This document shows, piece by piece, positions 11,954 through 24,100 of a DNA stretch of 64,000 nt. The position numbers and the translations under genes are program-made. The stretch covers positions 18,042,001-18,106,000 of the forward strand of contig OX344764.1 in assembly GCA_947034895.1 (NCBI GenBank). Reading direction: 5' to 3'. The notes under the pieces were generated by a model that was not told where the DNA came from, made no database searches, and saw only the letters and a list, made by a program, of their open reading frames with translations. The stretch is from Rhytidiadelphus loreus (lineage: Eukaryota; Streptophyta; Bryopsida; Hypnales; Hylocomiaceae). Positions within the stretch are counted from its first letter, which is position 1. Every line of letters starts with the position of its first letter.

Positions 11954-12684
11954 TGGGGCAGTTGCAAGAAACACCTACCGATTTTTGTTCAAAACGGCAA
12001 TTTCACTCCTGTTCGTGGATTTTGGAAAAAAAAAAATTTAAATAAAAAAAAGTATGGATAATGTGTAAAGCATTAAGAAAATGATATGTGCAAAAATTCA
12101 GACCTAAATTTTTTTATCTCTAAGAGTTATGCACGGTCAAAGAGGGTTGAAAAATGGAAGAAAATAGACAGTTTGGAATTTAATTCTTAAAAAATAGTCA
12201 AAAAATTCAAAAAATTCTCAAAAAAAAATCCATTTTTACTAACTTATAGATACTCCTTTTCGCCAATTTTCACTATTGGAAAAATAAAATTGTTTTCTCT
12301 ACACTTGCGCAAAAGTAGTGCTCTTTGAGCACATGTGGAGGGTGGACAATTTACTATTTTTAGAAAAAAAATTCTTGAGATTGTGTAACTTTAGTATAAA
12401 TCCTTGTATACCAATTTTGAGCTTCAAATTCTTATTTTTGGATCAAAAATAGTACTACAAACCCCCAAAATGGCCAAGGTAGACATCCAATCGGGGGCAG
12501 TTTAAAAATAGTAAAATAATTTTAAAAAACCCCAAAAAATTACTCAACATTTAAAACTACCACATGTACCTTCATTTCAAGTTTCATAGAATATGGACAC
12601 ACGATGCAAAAGTTATGAGCAAAAAACCACCTGTCTAAGGTCAAGGGGACAAAAATTAGGACAAGTGTTTCTTGCAATCACCCA
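11954..12684. mobile_element. TIR element, family H (TGGG..TTGCAAGAAACAC ends), 731 bp
   Basis: Left end TGGGGCAGTTGCAAGAAACA and right end TGTTTCTTGCAATCACCCA are inverted with few mismatches. The noncoding interior holds several runs of A/T. Flanking TTGAT-containing sequence is similar on both sides, but no exact target-site duplication is evident, so no superfamily is assigned. Confidence 0.5.
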
Positions 12685-12884
12685 TTGATCCAAAATTATG
12701 ATAACCAAGGTCACTATATTCACACAAAGGACCAAAAACCTTCAATCGGACATCATTGATAGCATAGAGAGCAATGGAACCCCAATTTTTCAAACAAAAG
12801 AAGAAATTCAAAACCTTGGCATGAATACAAAGGGGCCAAAATAGTCCATCATATAAAGTTTGGATAAGCCAAAGCCTTGGTAAT

Positions 12885-13140
12885 CACTACAAGAGAAAGA
12901 GGTGTTTTAAGTGAGTTTTTAAGTATAGTCTTAGAGATAAGATTATAAGGAATGCCCTTTATGGAGATTTTCAGTAAAATTTTACTAAAAACACATGTAT
13001 TTCTAGTAAATTTTTACTGAAAATCTCCATGAAGGTCATTACTTATAATCTTATCTCTAGGACTATACTTAAAAACTCACTTAAAACACCCCTTTTTCTC
13101 CAAGATTTTTTCTCCAAGATTTTTTCTCCAAGATCTAGTG
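12885..13140. mobile_element. CACTA-type foldback MITE, 256 bp
   Basis: Begins CACTACAAGAGAAAGAGGTG and ends AAGATCTAGTG, the CACTA/TAGTG termini of the CMC (En/Spm) superfamily. The body is a large hairpin: GTTTTAAGTGAGTTTTTAAG on the left pairs with CTTAAAAACTCACTTAAAAC on the right, and the arms of about 90 bp close around a short loop near 12985-13010. The right end carries three copies of TTTTTCTCCAAGA. Flanking triplets are AAT and TAT, one mismatch from a 3-bp duplication. Confidence 0.7.
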
Positions 13141-13724
13141 TATTTGAGGCTCATTTCAAAGAGCTCTCAACAGTACACACAAAGTCAAGATTGCAATGGG
13201 TACCCTTGCACAAAATCTTGAATAGAAAGATCACTATCATTTATTTTCAAGATTAGATTTTTGATGCTAAAACTAGACTTCAAGAAGAACCTTCCAAAAA
13301 ATATAAACTACTAAAAATAACAACTTGGTTAGGTTTTATTTTAACTTCAAAGTTTTGCAAACACCAAATTTTGGTGCCTGGGGCATTTAGGGGTTAAAGT
13401 GGGGATAACTTAGGTTAGGGATGTACAATTGCAGGAAAATTGTCTTGGGTCTAGAATGAAATCAATGTGATGGGCAAGACTTCTGGACCAGTATGAACCA
13501 GAGGGTGATCATACAAAGAACAGAAAAAGGCACTAAAAAATTAATGGGATACCACTGGGATTTTCGAGTTGTGTACAGTGTTGAAAAAACTGTCCACATT
13601 GCATTCAAAGTCCAAATGGGTTCAAAAAATTGAAATTGAACACATTTTGGACTTTAAATTGCAGGCCTTATGGGGGCCAACTGGCAAGTATGACAAGCTG
13701 TAACTTAGTGGTAGTATGGTAGGA
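13141..13724. other. Intergenic; isolated family-type terminus
   Basis: No gene. GGGCATTTAGGGG-TTAA at 13381-13397 matches the right end of the TTAA-type families, but no partner start was found upstream. Confidence 0.45.
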
Positions 13725-14040
13725 GGTCAATAAATGGATCATCTAAGGTCAGGAACTGAATTTTGGGGAGGTGAAACATCTTGAAATATTTTTCAGTAAA
13801 TTTTTCTTGAAAGACAAGTGGAATTGACATCTAACCCAAGTTGTTTCATATTTTTTGAAGCTTTGTGGAATTAGTTACAAAATTTTGAAGTTGAAATGGC
13901 ATAGGGCTCTAAAATGGCTCACCTCCTAAAATGTACATTGTCTGTATATTGCTCAAGCTCAACGCTATGAAGAAGCAACATGTACAAATAGTGTACATTT
14001 AAGGAGTTGACTCATTTTAGAGCTTGAACGCTTTTACAAC
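13725..14040. repeat. Dispersed repeat family E, copy 1
   Basis: Shares long collinear text with 58470-58740: GGAACTGAATTTT, CATCTAACCCAAGTTGTTTC, TAGGGCTC and a core hairpin AAATGTACA...TGTACATTT. The core has inverted flanks CTCC/GGAG here and CCGCCCACCC/GGGTGGGCGG in the other copy. It is probably a non-autonomous element; its outer limits are not defined. Confidence 0.55.
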
Positions 14041-14442
14041 CTCCTACTTTAGTTTTCATTTTCCAATTTGGAAGTTTGCTTGTCCTAACTTGAGAATTTT
14101 GACTTCAATTTTGGGATTCTAGACCCACTTAAATGCCATGGGACTCCATTGAATAATTTAGAAGAAGAGAAGAGATTTTATTAATAGGGAAACCTATCAA
14201 GCACAAAATAGGGGGCAAGTTTTGGTTGGAGAACCCTAGCCTTCATCTTAGAGAATTATTTGATCATAAGGTATATGATTGACCTATTCTTGACCAAAGC
14301 CCCATGATTTTGTACAAGATAGGGTGACCTATTTTTATAAATGATGGAAATATGATGTTGACTAGGGCCTTCTTATTGTGTGACAAATAACACATTGACA
14401 CCTAATGAAGTTACTAAGACTAGTTTGGATTTTATGTTTCTC

Positions 14443-14583
14443 CACTACTAGAAAATTCAATTTTGCTATTGATTTTGTTGTGTAGATTTGGTTCCCTATT
14501 CTATTGATTTGGACAAAACTCTCAACAAAAACTAACAAAAAAGTGAACCAAATCAACAAGAAAAATTGAATTTTCTTGTAGTG
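14443..14583. mobile_element. CACTA-type MITE, 141 bp, exact CTC target-site duplication
   Basis: Left end CACTACTAGAAAATTCAATT and right end AATTGAATTTTCTTGTAGTG are inverted with one mismatch in about 22. The 3-bp sequence CTC lies on both sides (14440-14442 and 14584-14586). CACTA termini with a 3-bp duplication define the CMC superfamily. No coding capacity. Confidence 0.85.
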
Positions 14584-14586
14584 CTC

Positions 14587-16005
14587 ATAAATAGGTTTGC
14601 CTATACATTGAGAACAAGTAGGATTGTAATCTACACTTCCTTAATTTCTACTAATTCCACACTTGATGGAAAATTAACCAAAAAATGGTCTTCATCACTT
14701 CTATCCCTAACTGGAAAAAACTTATTCCCCCCACCATTGCTCAATTGGACATATGCATGCTAAAATACTTAGCACATTGTAGGAAATAGGTCATATACCT
14801 TAATAGCTTGAGCTACAAAAAATTTGGAGCTACAAAATTCAAAATGTATTTTTGGAGGTAAAATTTAACTTGATTTACCACATTTTCTAAGTTGAACATA
14901 TTTTGAAAAAAAATGACTTACAATGCTCAAATGAGGTCTAAAGTTCCATCATGAAAACAATTACTACATTTCCTCTTTGGATAGTTAAGCTCTTACCTTC
15001 CTTCAAAAATCCTATAATCTTTAAGGATTGATCAAGAATGAACTTTAGTATCAATTAAACAAACCTATGACAAGCATACTACCTATAACAGACTTTTTTC
15101 AATAAATGAGATTTGGGGTAAATTAGGTTAAGTTAGTAATAACAATGAATGTCTTGAATGATGGTGATGGAATGATTAGTGATTGCAATATAAAACTTCT
15201 ACCTTTTTAGAGTAAATTCATCACAAGAAGTGACTTTTATAGACCTTCATGTTGTAGCCAAGTTAGGAAATATTGTGATTGCTTTAAATGAGTAAGATAA
15301 CCAAAATTATAGATAGACTTTTTGTTGATTTGGGGGCAGTCTTAACTAGAGATTGTTTTGGACCAATGGGGCAATACACTTCAAAAATTCATAATAAATA
15401 TATACCTTGTCAAATAAAATAAATTTTTCATTCTTCTCTCCATTCCTCATATTTGTCTCAATACATTAAAAATTAATTTTTTTTTCAACAATGACAATAG
15501 GGTAAACCAATCATTTTGAGTGTCATAGCAGTAGAAGAAATTTGAACCTTGCACATGGTTGTTTGACTACATGAAAATGTGCAATTAGAGAAAAATAAAT
15601 TCCAAAAAAATAAATTAATAAATTTTTTTGGGCCTCACGATCATTTGGTGTGCCATGCAAGACTAGGGAATAAAAATAAAATAAAAAATAAATAAAAATT
15701 CCCCTAGATTTGTATATCAACTGAAAGTCAAATGGCCTTCTACAAGGGCTAGATTTTCTCTAATGACTAGTTTATCTTAAGTAGAACCCTTCCACCTTTT
15801 TCCTCGCATGATATCAATAAAGTAAACCATTCTTACCACCATATATAAATACCTTGATACTTGGTGGTGCATATGATATTATTGACATTTTGTGACTTAA
15901 ATTTGATTTGATTTCAACATATGTAACCAATAACTTTCCCCTAGAATTGACATTACTTTTTAGAATTATTTTTTGTTGAATCTATTATCCTCCTATGGTT
16001 AGCTC
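14587..16005. other. Intergenic AT-rich DNA, nothing recognised
   Basis: No gene, RNA gene or clear TIR pair found on either strand. Confidence 0.6.
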
Positions 16006-16919
16006 TTAACTCCTCAAGGATTAAGAGGACACAATGTATCCACTTCAAATTTTAATTGGCAAATTCTGGGTAGTAATTTGAAACAAATCTCAATATTTTG
16101 TAAAGTTGGATCTTGTAGAATAATAAATTGACATACTTATGGCATTTTCCAATTTTCAAAATTTCAATGTGAGAAATATTTCAAAATTTATTTAGGAAAT
16201 GTAATCTTGTACAAAAAAGGAGCAAACATAATTTTTTTACAATGAAAGGAATAGTGGGAATGGAAATAAAATATTTTCTTGGACATTTCTAGTCCTTGCT
16301 TTGTACAAACAAACTAGGTCTAGAATTTTTTTTCAAACATGTATTTTTAGCAATTTTAAAAATATAAGGTTCAATTTGGTGTGATTAAGGACACAAAATA
16401 ATTAGAATGGTTTCAAATTTCTTGAAGATGTTCCAAATAATATGCTAATAATACCAATTGTTAAATTTCAAAAATTGATGCATATATAATTTTTTTTTAA
16501 TTTTGTGAGATTCAATTTGGTTAATTTTGGCTTTCTACTCTTCTTCTTTGAAAATGTGTACAAATTTGAGAGAGTTTTTTTATTTCTCATTTCTTAAAAT
16601 TAAAAAAATACTAAATTTGCTTTACATTCCAATACAATTTTTTGGGGGGGTAAAAAAGCATTATTCATCTTCTTATAATTTTTCTTCCCCCAAATTTGCA
16701 TTTGTGCCTATAATTAAGTTGACCAAAATTGTTATAATCTAAAAATCTAATGATCAATATTTTCTGCAATTAATTTGATGCATACTATACAAAGTAGTCT
16801 TTACTTTTGTATGGTTAAAATTGAAAATTTCAGCACATCCATGTGCCAAAAAATATCAAAGTGGGAGGATTTATTGAAAGCCGCCATTGTCAAAAAGTTG
16901 TTAGGCCTTGAGGGATTAA
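16006..16919. mobile_element. TTAA-flanked TIR element, family D (914 bp)
   Basis: Left end TTAA-CTCCTCAAGGATTAAGAG and right end GTTAGGCCTTGAGGGA-TTAA; the first 10-11 bp inside TTAA are inverted copies. The left end resembles the element that starts at 63691 (TTAA-TCCCTGAAGGATTAAG). Noncoding interior with no visible transposase. Confidence 0.55.
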
Positions 16920-18188
16920 AGCAACTTTGAATGAAAAAATTCTTTATTCAAGCTAGCCTATAAAGACCCCTAGGTTTTGCCTTTTTGCCTTGCAAAATAC
17001 TTGGAAGGCATGCAAAAATAAGAAAAATGAATGCCGGATATTTCATTTTGTAAATCTTCAAAAGTTCAAATGAACATTGGAAATTCATAAATGACATTTT
17101 TTGTCTTTTGTCTTTCAAAATTAAATATACATGCATGAGCAAGGGGTTCTTTTTATGCATTTCAATGACAAGCAAGGGCTTTACCCTGAGCAATTTATTA
17201 CTTTTTTGCTATTCTATTGTTGGACCCATATGATTTTTCCTACATAAGATTAGTGAATTTTTTGAACAAAGATTGCCACTTTGTATTGTTAATACCCAAA
17301 ACTTAAGATGCATAGATTGCATCTAGTGGGTGTATAGTACTATTTAGCAAAAAAATATGAGCATTTTAGAATGAATGAATCACTATTTGGGGATGATTAA
17401 TATACATGAAACTACAAGAGAAAGGAGTGTTTTAAGTATAGTCCTAGGTATATTATCCTATGTGATTTTGATGAATGGATGTCAATTCATCCACCTTATA
17501 CACATTCCATCAGCATTTATAAATGTAAAAATTGCATCACTTTAGGAAGGATGATTGCAACCCTAAACCAGTTGCTTTAAGGATGGCAACCTATTTCCAA
17601 TTGCATAAGCAATTTAGCCTCTGTGCGACATGGGAAAGGTTGAGGAAAAAATTTCCTTGTGTGTAGAGAAATAAATTTAAGAAGGATTTCATGATTTTTG
17701 ATATTTTTTCCCTACAAAAATAAAATTACCATGAATTTCTTTCATGAAGATTCTATTTGTCCCATTCTTGATCTATAGGCAAACGGCCAATTTCCAACCA
17801 TTCTGGTTACAAAACCGATGTAGGTGATCATTGTGGCTCTGGTTGTTGCTTTCAATGTTAGGTAGAATTGCCTATCACCACTCTGATCTGCAATCTGAAT
17901 ATCTTGTGTTCAATTCCAAGAGGGGCACATATTTTCAGAGGTGTGCGCTTGTTTCATGAATCAATCCCAAGTGGGATTATAATTTTCCAATTAAAACCGT
18001 AATTTCAGTGAATTTTTGAAGTAATCAACCTGAAATTACAAAACCACCTTGAGGCTAGAGTCATAAACGCCTTGTCAACAACCCATAATTGCCCTTCTAT
18101 GACTCCATTAACACTTAAGTATCCACCAGTCAAGGGCTGACATGTTAGCCCATGTTGACATTAAAGCCAAAATCTTAAATGGTTTAGG

Positions 18189-18414
18189 ATAGAGTAGAAC
18201 CACCCATTACCGATCAGGGATGTAATTCCAACCAAATCTAGGGAAGGTACTCATTTAAGAACTTAAATGTTCTGACACCATAGATTGTTTATCATTTTGG
18301 ATCAGCCACGATAAGCAATCTATGATGTCAGAACATTTAAGTTTTTAAATGAGCACCATCCCTAGATTTGGTCGGAATTACATCCCCGATTGGTAATGGG
18401 TGGTTCTACCCTAT
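18189..18414. mobile_element. Long near-perfect palindrome (foldback element)
   Basis: Arms of about 100 bp. The outer parts GTAGAACCACCCATTACCGA and TTGGTAATGGGTGGTTCTAC pair, continue through CCAAATCTAGGGA/TCCCTAGATTTGG, and close on GATTGTTTATC/GATAAGCAATC around a loop of about 16 nt. It is absent from the paralogous position in duplication copy 2, so it is an insertion here or was lost there. It could be a foldback MITE or give a hairpin RNA; it has no coding capacity. Confidence 0.7.
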
Positions 18415-20640
18415 TTCCTCGACAGATTTGGATGGGGCAGTGAACAAAATTGGGACCAAATAGGAAACGGTGATGGGTTGGTCCACCTTACATGTTGTGA
18501 TCATTTTTATGCTTTCAATGGACACCTCTTGGACATTTATGCTGCTCTTGTTGCCCATGATGTATGTGAGCTGTCACCTACACCACATCTGATCAGAAAT
18601 TCATCAGAAATTCAGAAGCTAGCCTGAGCTGTGAGAGAATGGGATGCTGGTCGGAAATGGGTCGACTCCTTTACGTCACTGTAGAAAATTTTAAAAAAAC
18701 CCTCACTGCATACAAGTCAGTGTTGAAACTGATGAGATAAGGAAGCTGCCACTGACTCTGGTTCTTATTCATGAGTCAAAGTCTCCAGCAACCTACAGTG
18801 AAGTTTTTGATCAACTACTGTTCAACATCGTCCTTTGGCCTAATAAGTTATCTTAGCTACAGACCAACCCATTGAGGCAAGAGTCACAAGACTTGGCTCT
18901 TGTTCCCAGGAATGACACTCACTGTGAATTCCTTGCAATGCCACAGTTTTCAACATTGAAAGAGATCATGTAACCTATCTACTTTAGTGATCGCATGTCA
19001 TCCAAGATCCGGCAAAAAGGCTACTTACGGACACACCAAAGCAAGCTGCTGGAGTAGTAGCAAAGATTCAGATGACACTGTTCATTATTTACAACAACAC
19101 TTGGCAAGCCAGTACTGTAGCTAGCTAGGTGTCCAAAAAGTCAAAGGCAGAAAATATTTATTATTATGGTCAAACGCTGAAATTCAATGTTCAGATTGGT
19201 AATTTAAACCAAGATAATTATACCTGGGTATCGTGCAGTCAAGACTCAAGAAGCATGTCAAACACGTATCTATGAAAAAGGAGCTATTGAAACTGATTTG
19301 CAAATGGTTTTCTTCACGAGCTGTTTACTCTGTGCCGGTGAAGAGATTACTCCTTCTTAGGCATGAACACCTGTCTACACCACACCTTGCTTACAATGCT
19401 GAATAACACAGTCGACGTTGGTTCTTTTGAGTTAAATGATGCATAATTACCCAGACTAGTGAATTGTTGAAGGGCCACTTTATATTATAATTTGTGAATT
19501 ACATGTTAATCCTTAAAGGATGATCCCTATCACCAATTCACCAGGGTAGTCGACCAAAAATGATCCGATTTTTGGAACACCAGGTGCTTCATCTCTACTA
19601 ACAGCAACCTTGATCCATCGGGCGGGCCACTTTTAGACCTCAGCTTCTTCACTGGGTTAAAATCCACATTTCTCCCTGGAGATTTGTAGCATTAGTACGG
19701 GAAAATCATGTGTGGGGGAAAAAGAGCCCACCAGAAATTGTTCAGGTTTTTGCTGAGAGATTACGTAGGGATTACAATCACCTACTCTCCCGGTATCACA
19801 GGGACCATGATTCTACATAACCTCCTTGTAATCTTGTAAGTCAACAGTTACAATGATGCAAGTGGTGTCAAAAAGAAATTTGCACTTGCAACAGAAAGCA
19901 GTTGAAGTACACCATAATTAACCTTAGCTTGCAACTTGAATTGTTTGAAAAGAGACAGAGAGCAGTCAATGAATTCCATAGTCTCTCTCTCACTCTTCTT
20001 TCAGCAGGTACAGCCCAAGCATCCGACAGCTGTGAGTTTTGACAGGCATGTCTCCTATATATCTTACTCGATGATAATCAAGTATATTAGAGCTATTGAA
20101 ATTGAGATGTGAGAGAATTCTGAGTCTGATTTTCGGTAACTCTTTCGCAGCTTGCTCGTCTTAATACCCTGAATAACATTAATATCGACCGGCTTCACTG
20201 TTGATTATGTCGACGTCTTCTTCCAGATTTGTGATTTGCAAGTCGCAGTGGCCTTGTTCAATTCACAATCTGGGAATCATGTTGCACATGAGAATCTAGA
20301 TAGCTTCACAGTTCATTGACCTTGGCTTGTTTCAGAGCGCCAGAATCGTGACATTCAACTAGTACACAGAGCTTCACAAATATTTAGGACTCATATAGAT
20401 TTATAGTTTCGCAAAGTGCTGGTTTCGAGAATTTCCACCAACGTAGCGAAATTGATGTTACTCAGCTTACCAATTTCAATTCGCAATTGATACCGCTTTC
20501 AGCTTGGGTTTAGCTAGACACCAACTTCATTTCATACAGTGAGGTGTTCCTTTCAAAACACGTACTTGCTTGCTTTCGTGCCTTTCATTAGTGTCTTTTT
20601 TTCCTTCTATACAAGACTTTAAAAGAACTCAGTAGGGTTG
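18415..20640. other. Upstream block of duplication copy 1, no gene recognised
   Basis: Aligns with 42780-44760 in copy 2. Short reading frames in this block (for example 18400-18627) do not stay open in both copies and I do not recognise any protein, so it may be a dead gene or old repeat. From about 20165 to 20640 the two copies are nearly identical, which is likely the promoter/leader of the receptor kinase. Confidence 0.45.
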
Positions 20641-20696
20641 TTACAATTCGCAATTTCATGACCGCAAATTCTGTTCAGGGAGGAGATTTGGGGAAC

Positions 20697-20868
20697 AAGA
20701 AGATCCCTCAACCAAAACTCTGCGAGAGGCTATTGCTTTCACACGAGGTCTCCGAATCACACGGGGTCAGATATAGCTGTCCAAGAAGATCCCTCAACCA
20801 AAACTCTGCGAGAGGCTATTGCTTTCACACGAGGTCTCCGAATCACACGGGGTCAGATATAGCTGTCC
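20697..20868 (+). repeat. 86-bp perfect tandem duplication
   Basis: Two adjacent copies of an 86-bp unit starting AAGAAGATCCCTCAACC, with no difference between them. The paralogous site in copy 2 (about 44827-44915) has one unit, so the duplication happened after the segmental duplication and recently. 86 is not a multiple of 3 and shifts the small upstream frame 20658-20900. Confidence 0.9.
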
Positions 20869-21110
20869 AAGTTGTCTTGAATTATCTATCTCCCAAATGA
20901 TCGAGCCCCAACCTTTTCTTGCTTAATGAACCAGCTGGTATCGATCATTACGTACATTAGGGGTCTGCAACCATGAGGAACCCAAACGAAATTTCAGGTT
21001 AATCTCTAGTAGATGACACGAAGCGCATCATGAACTATAGTCCACTGCTCATCATACTTTCATCCCGTCAAGCTGCAACATCTCTTACGTTCAGAAGAAC
21101 CACAAAATCG

Positions 21111-24100
21111 ATGGAGTTTCATCAGAAGTTTCTCCTGAGTCTCCTAGTCACGATAAGCACAATGGTGCCCTTCGCCACATCCCAGTTGCAATCCAACATC
21201 ACGATGAACGAGACGTGGTTGGCAAGCGAGAATCGGACGTTGTTATCTCCTGGTGGAATCTTTGCGATGGGATTCTTCCCTGGGATGTATCCCCAGACGT
21301 ACACACTTGCCATTTGGTACGCTGGAGCAGGGAATGCGGTGGTGTGGATGGCGGACCCGTCGCTCTACTTGGAAGGCGACGCCATACTCGCGTTCAGTCC
21401 TCGTGGAAATCTCGAAGTCTACCGGGATGCCGATTTGTCTGCCCAACCGCTGTGGAGTTCTTCTTCGACTACGAATGTAAGTATTCGCAACACTTAATTA
21501 TCCGTATATCCTTTGATTATGCAGGTGTTGGAATTACTAACGTCCATGGCCAAGTTAGCTCATGACCTGCGTACTGACAGTAGCTAGCTAGCTTGGTCGC
21601 GAAATTCAATTCAATAGCTTACCTAGTTCACAAGTTATCGAAAACTGTTACTCTGGGTACGTAGTACCTGATGGTCGTATTCGTCAAAAAGGATCAGAAA
21701 TACGTGAATGTCAAGAGACTTCCTAAAATATTTAGGTGTGTACAGTACTAAGCTACAATAAGTAGGTGTGGTGTTCATCTGAGGTTCCAGAATACGAGTC
21801 CAAATTCCAAAAAGGACTGAAACACTGTCAGTTTCTTGAGATTCGGCATTCTAACGAATCGAATAGATATGATGATTGGATGTGTCCACGGAAGAACTTT
21901 ATATTGTTGATAAAAAACAGCACGTTCCATAAAATTGGCAAATTTTTTATTGCCATTAATGAGATCCACAAGCTGATATACATGATCATTATTCAACAAT
22001 GACGTAGATCAGTACTTTAGCTGCTGTACGTGCTCTCATAGAATTTTGAGCTTCTCTGTTGCAGCTTTTCCTGTCTCCCCCCATTCCTAGTGCCAAATCA
22101 TCAGGGAAACTTCTGATACGTATTTTCGTTACTAATATAAACAAGGATATCTCTGTGTACTCTACACTAATTCAACTGCAAATGACATGATACTAAAGTG
22201 AAAGTGGGACCTTTATTGCAGCAGAATTCAACAGCGAATGCAACAACAGCATCTCTCTTGGACACAGGCAACCTCGTCCTCCTCACCCCAGCATCCCAAA
22301 TGACCTGGCAATCTTTCGACAGCCCCACCAACACTCTCTTACCAACCCAGCGCTTCGAATCTTCCACCAGCGTAACAATGACCTCATGGAAGAGCTACAC
22401 AAACTACAGCCGCGGCAGCTACTTCTTAACATGGCAATCTGGGTCACTCCTAGCAACTTACCATCAACCCCCCACACCATATGCTTCGTCTCCCCTACCA
22501 GACACCCCCTACTGGAGCTCATACACAAATTCTTCATACGTGGAGTTAACAACACAGGGTCAGTTCCAAGCAGCAGACGTGGTTGAAAGCTTAATGATCC
22601 CTATTGGCAACAGTACCGCTGCAGGAGAGACTCATCTCCGCCGCTTGACAATCGATCCTGATGGAAACTTGAGGATCCGGAGCTGGACTGACAATCAATG
22701 GACTGTGGTTTGGACTGTCTACCCTAAAAACTGCTCTCTGTATAACCATTGTGGTTTCTACGCAATCTGCGATGAGACTTTCACTGATACTTGCTCTTGT
22801 CCACCTGGATTCACACCAATTATATCAACAGAAAGTTTCCAAGGGTGTCAACGAGAGGAAGAAATTGTAACCCAAGTGACTGACACCGGCGGAAACTTGA
22901 CAGCAGTCGTATTTGAGCTTCACATGTATGAGTTAAACCTTGTGGACTTCACAAGTGGGATTTACTACGTGCATTACCAGAATGTTTCCTGACAAGTTTG
23001 TCTGGAGAACTGTTTGAGCTCCTCAATTTGTGAAGCCGTTGTGACTTCCGATCCTGATCTGAGTGGAGTGGTGGAAGATTGCTGGTTGAAACAGATCTTG
23101 TATGCTGGAACGCTAGGAGTGGTGCACCGAACGGCATTTGTGAAACTGGCGGCGGGTGCGAGGAAGAAGCAACTCTCACGTGAAAGGCAACTTATGATTG
23201 GGTTGAGCGTTTTGAGCGTTGCGGTGGTGGTGCTGGATTTAAGGTTGGCGGGGCTCTTTGTGGTGAGGAAAGCGAGGAGGCGGCGGGTGAGGAAGTTGGA
23301 GGAGAAGTGGGGAGCGGCGAAGGGGGGGACTGTGAGTTTTACGTATGGGGAGATGCGATTGGCGACTAGAGACTTCGAGGAGGAGATTGGGAAAGGGGGG
23401 TACGGATCCGTTTTCAAAGGCGAAATCGGACAGCAAGCGCTGGTACGTCAAGAAGATCGGATCGGACAATTTTGATGACAGGTTCTGTTTTGGGGTTTTC
23501 AGTCCATCTTGACATGTTGGTGAAACAGGCACGAGGGGAAACCTTAATTGTTGAAGTCTTTGTTGAAATCCGTGCAGAAGGTATTAGAGTACAGAAGTAA
23601 TTTCAAAGAAATGTTGGATTTAGAAGTAGATTAAATGTACAGCATGTTAAAGTCTTGTATCTGCACATTGTTGTTTCATTCAATTGTTAGATTTGTAGTA
23701 AAATTGGGCACCGATTCAGTCGTCACGGTATGATATTGTAGTGTAGGTGCAACATCGTTGCTTCAAATTGCTGTTAGAATTGCAGTGAAAATTGGTAGGT
23801 ACGGATTTAGTCATCCAACAAAACCTAAGAACTCATTTGCTTTTGAGGATTCCTCTGTCTCACAATTCCACTAATAGTCTATAGTGGTTAGGATGGTGGG
23901 CAAGCGGCTTTTTGGAGCTCCAAGAAGCGGCCATGGTAGGGGTGTTCTTTTTAAGGGGGTCTGCCTTGCTTTTGTTGGTGGAGTTCGTAGGAGACAATCT
24001 TGTCCACTTGTTTTACTGTTGGTGGAACCTAACTGAACTCATGCATGTCATCCAAGTGAGGTCTTATTAGAGCTAGAAACAATTGTGACACACTTTTGAC

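Noticed and set aside
22990..22992. TGA as a recoded (selenocysteine or readthrough) codon
   Set aside because: The paralog has TTA here, land plants lack the selenocysteine pathway, and the same copy has several other lesions.
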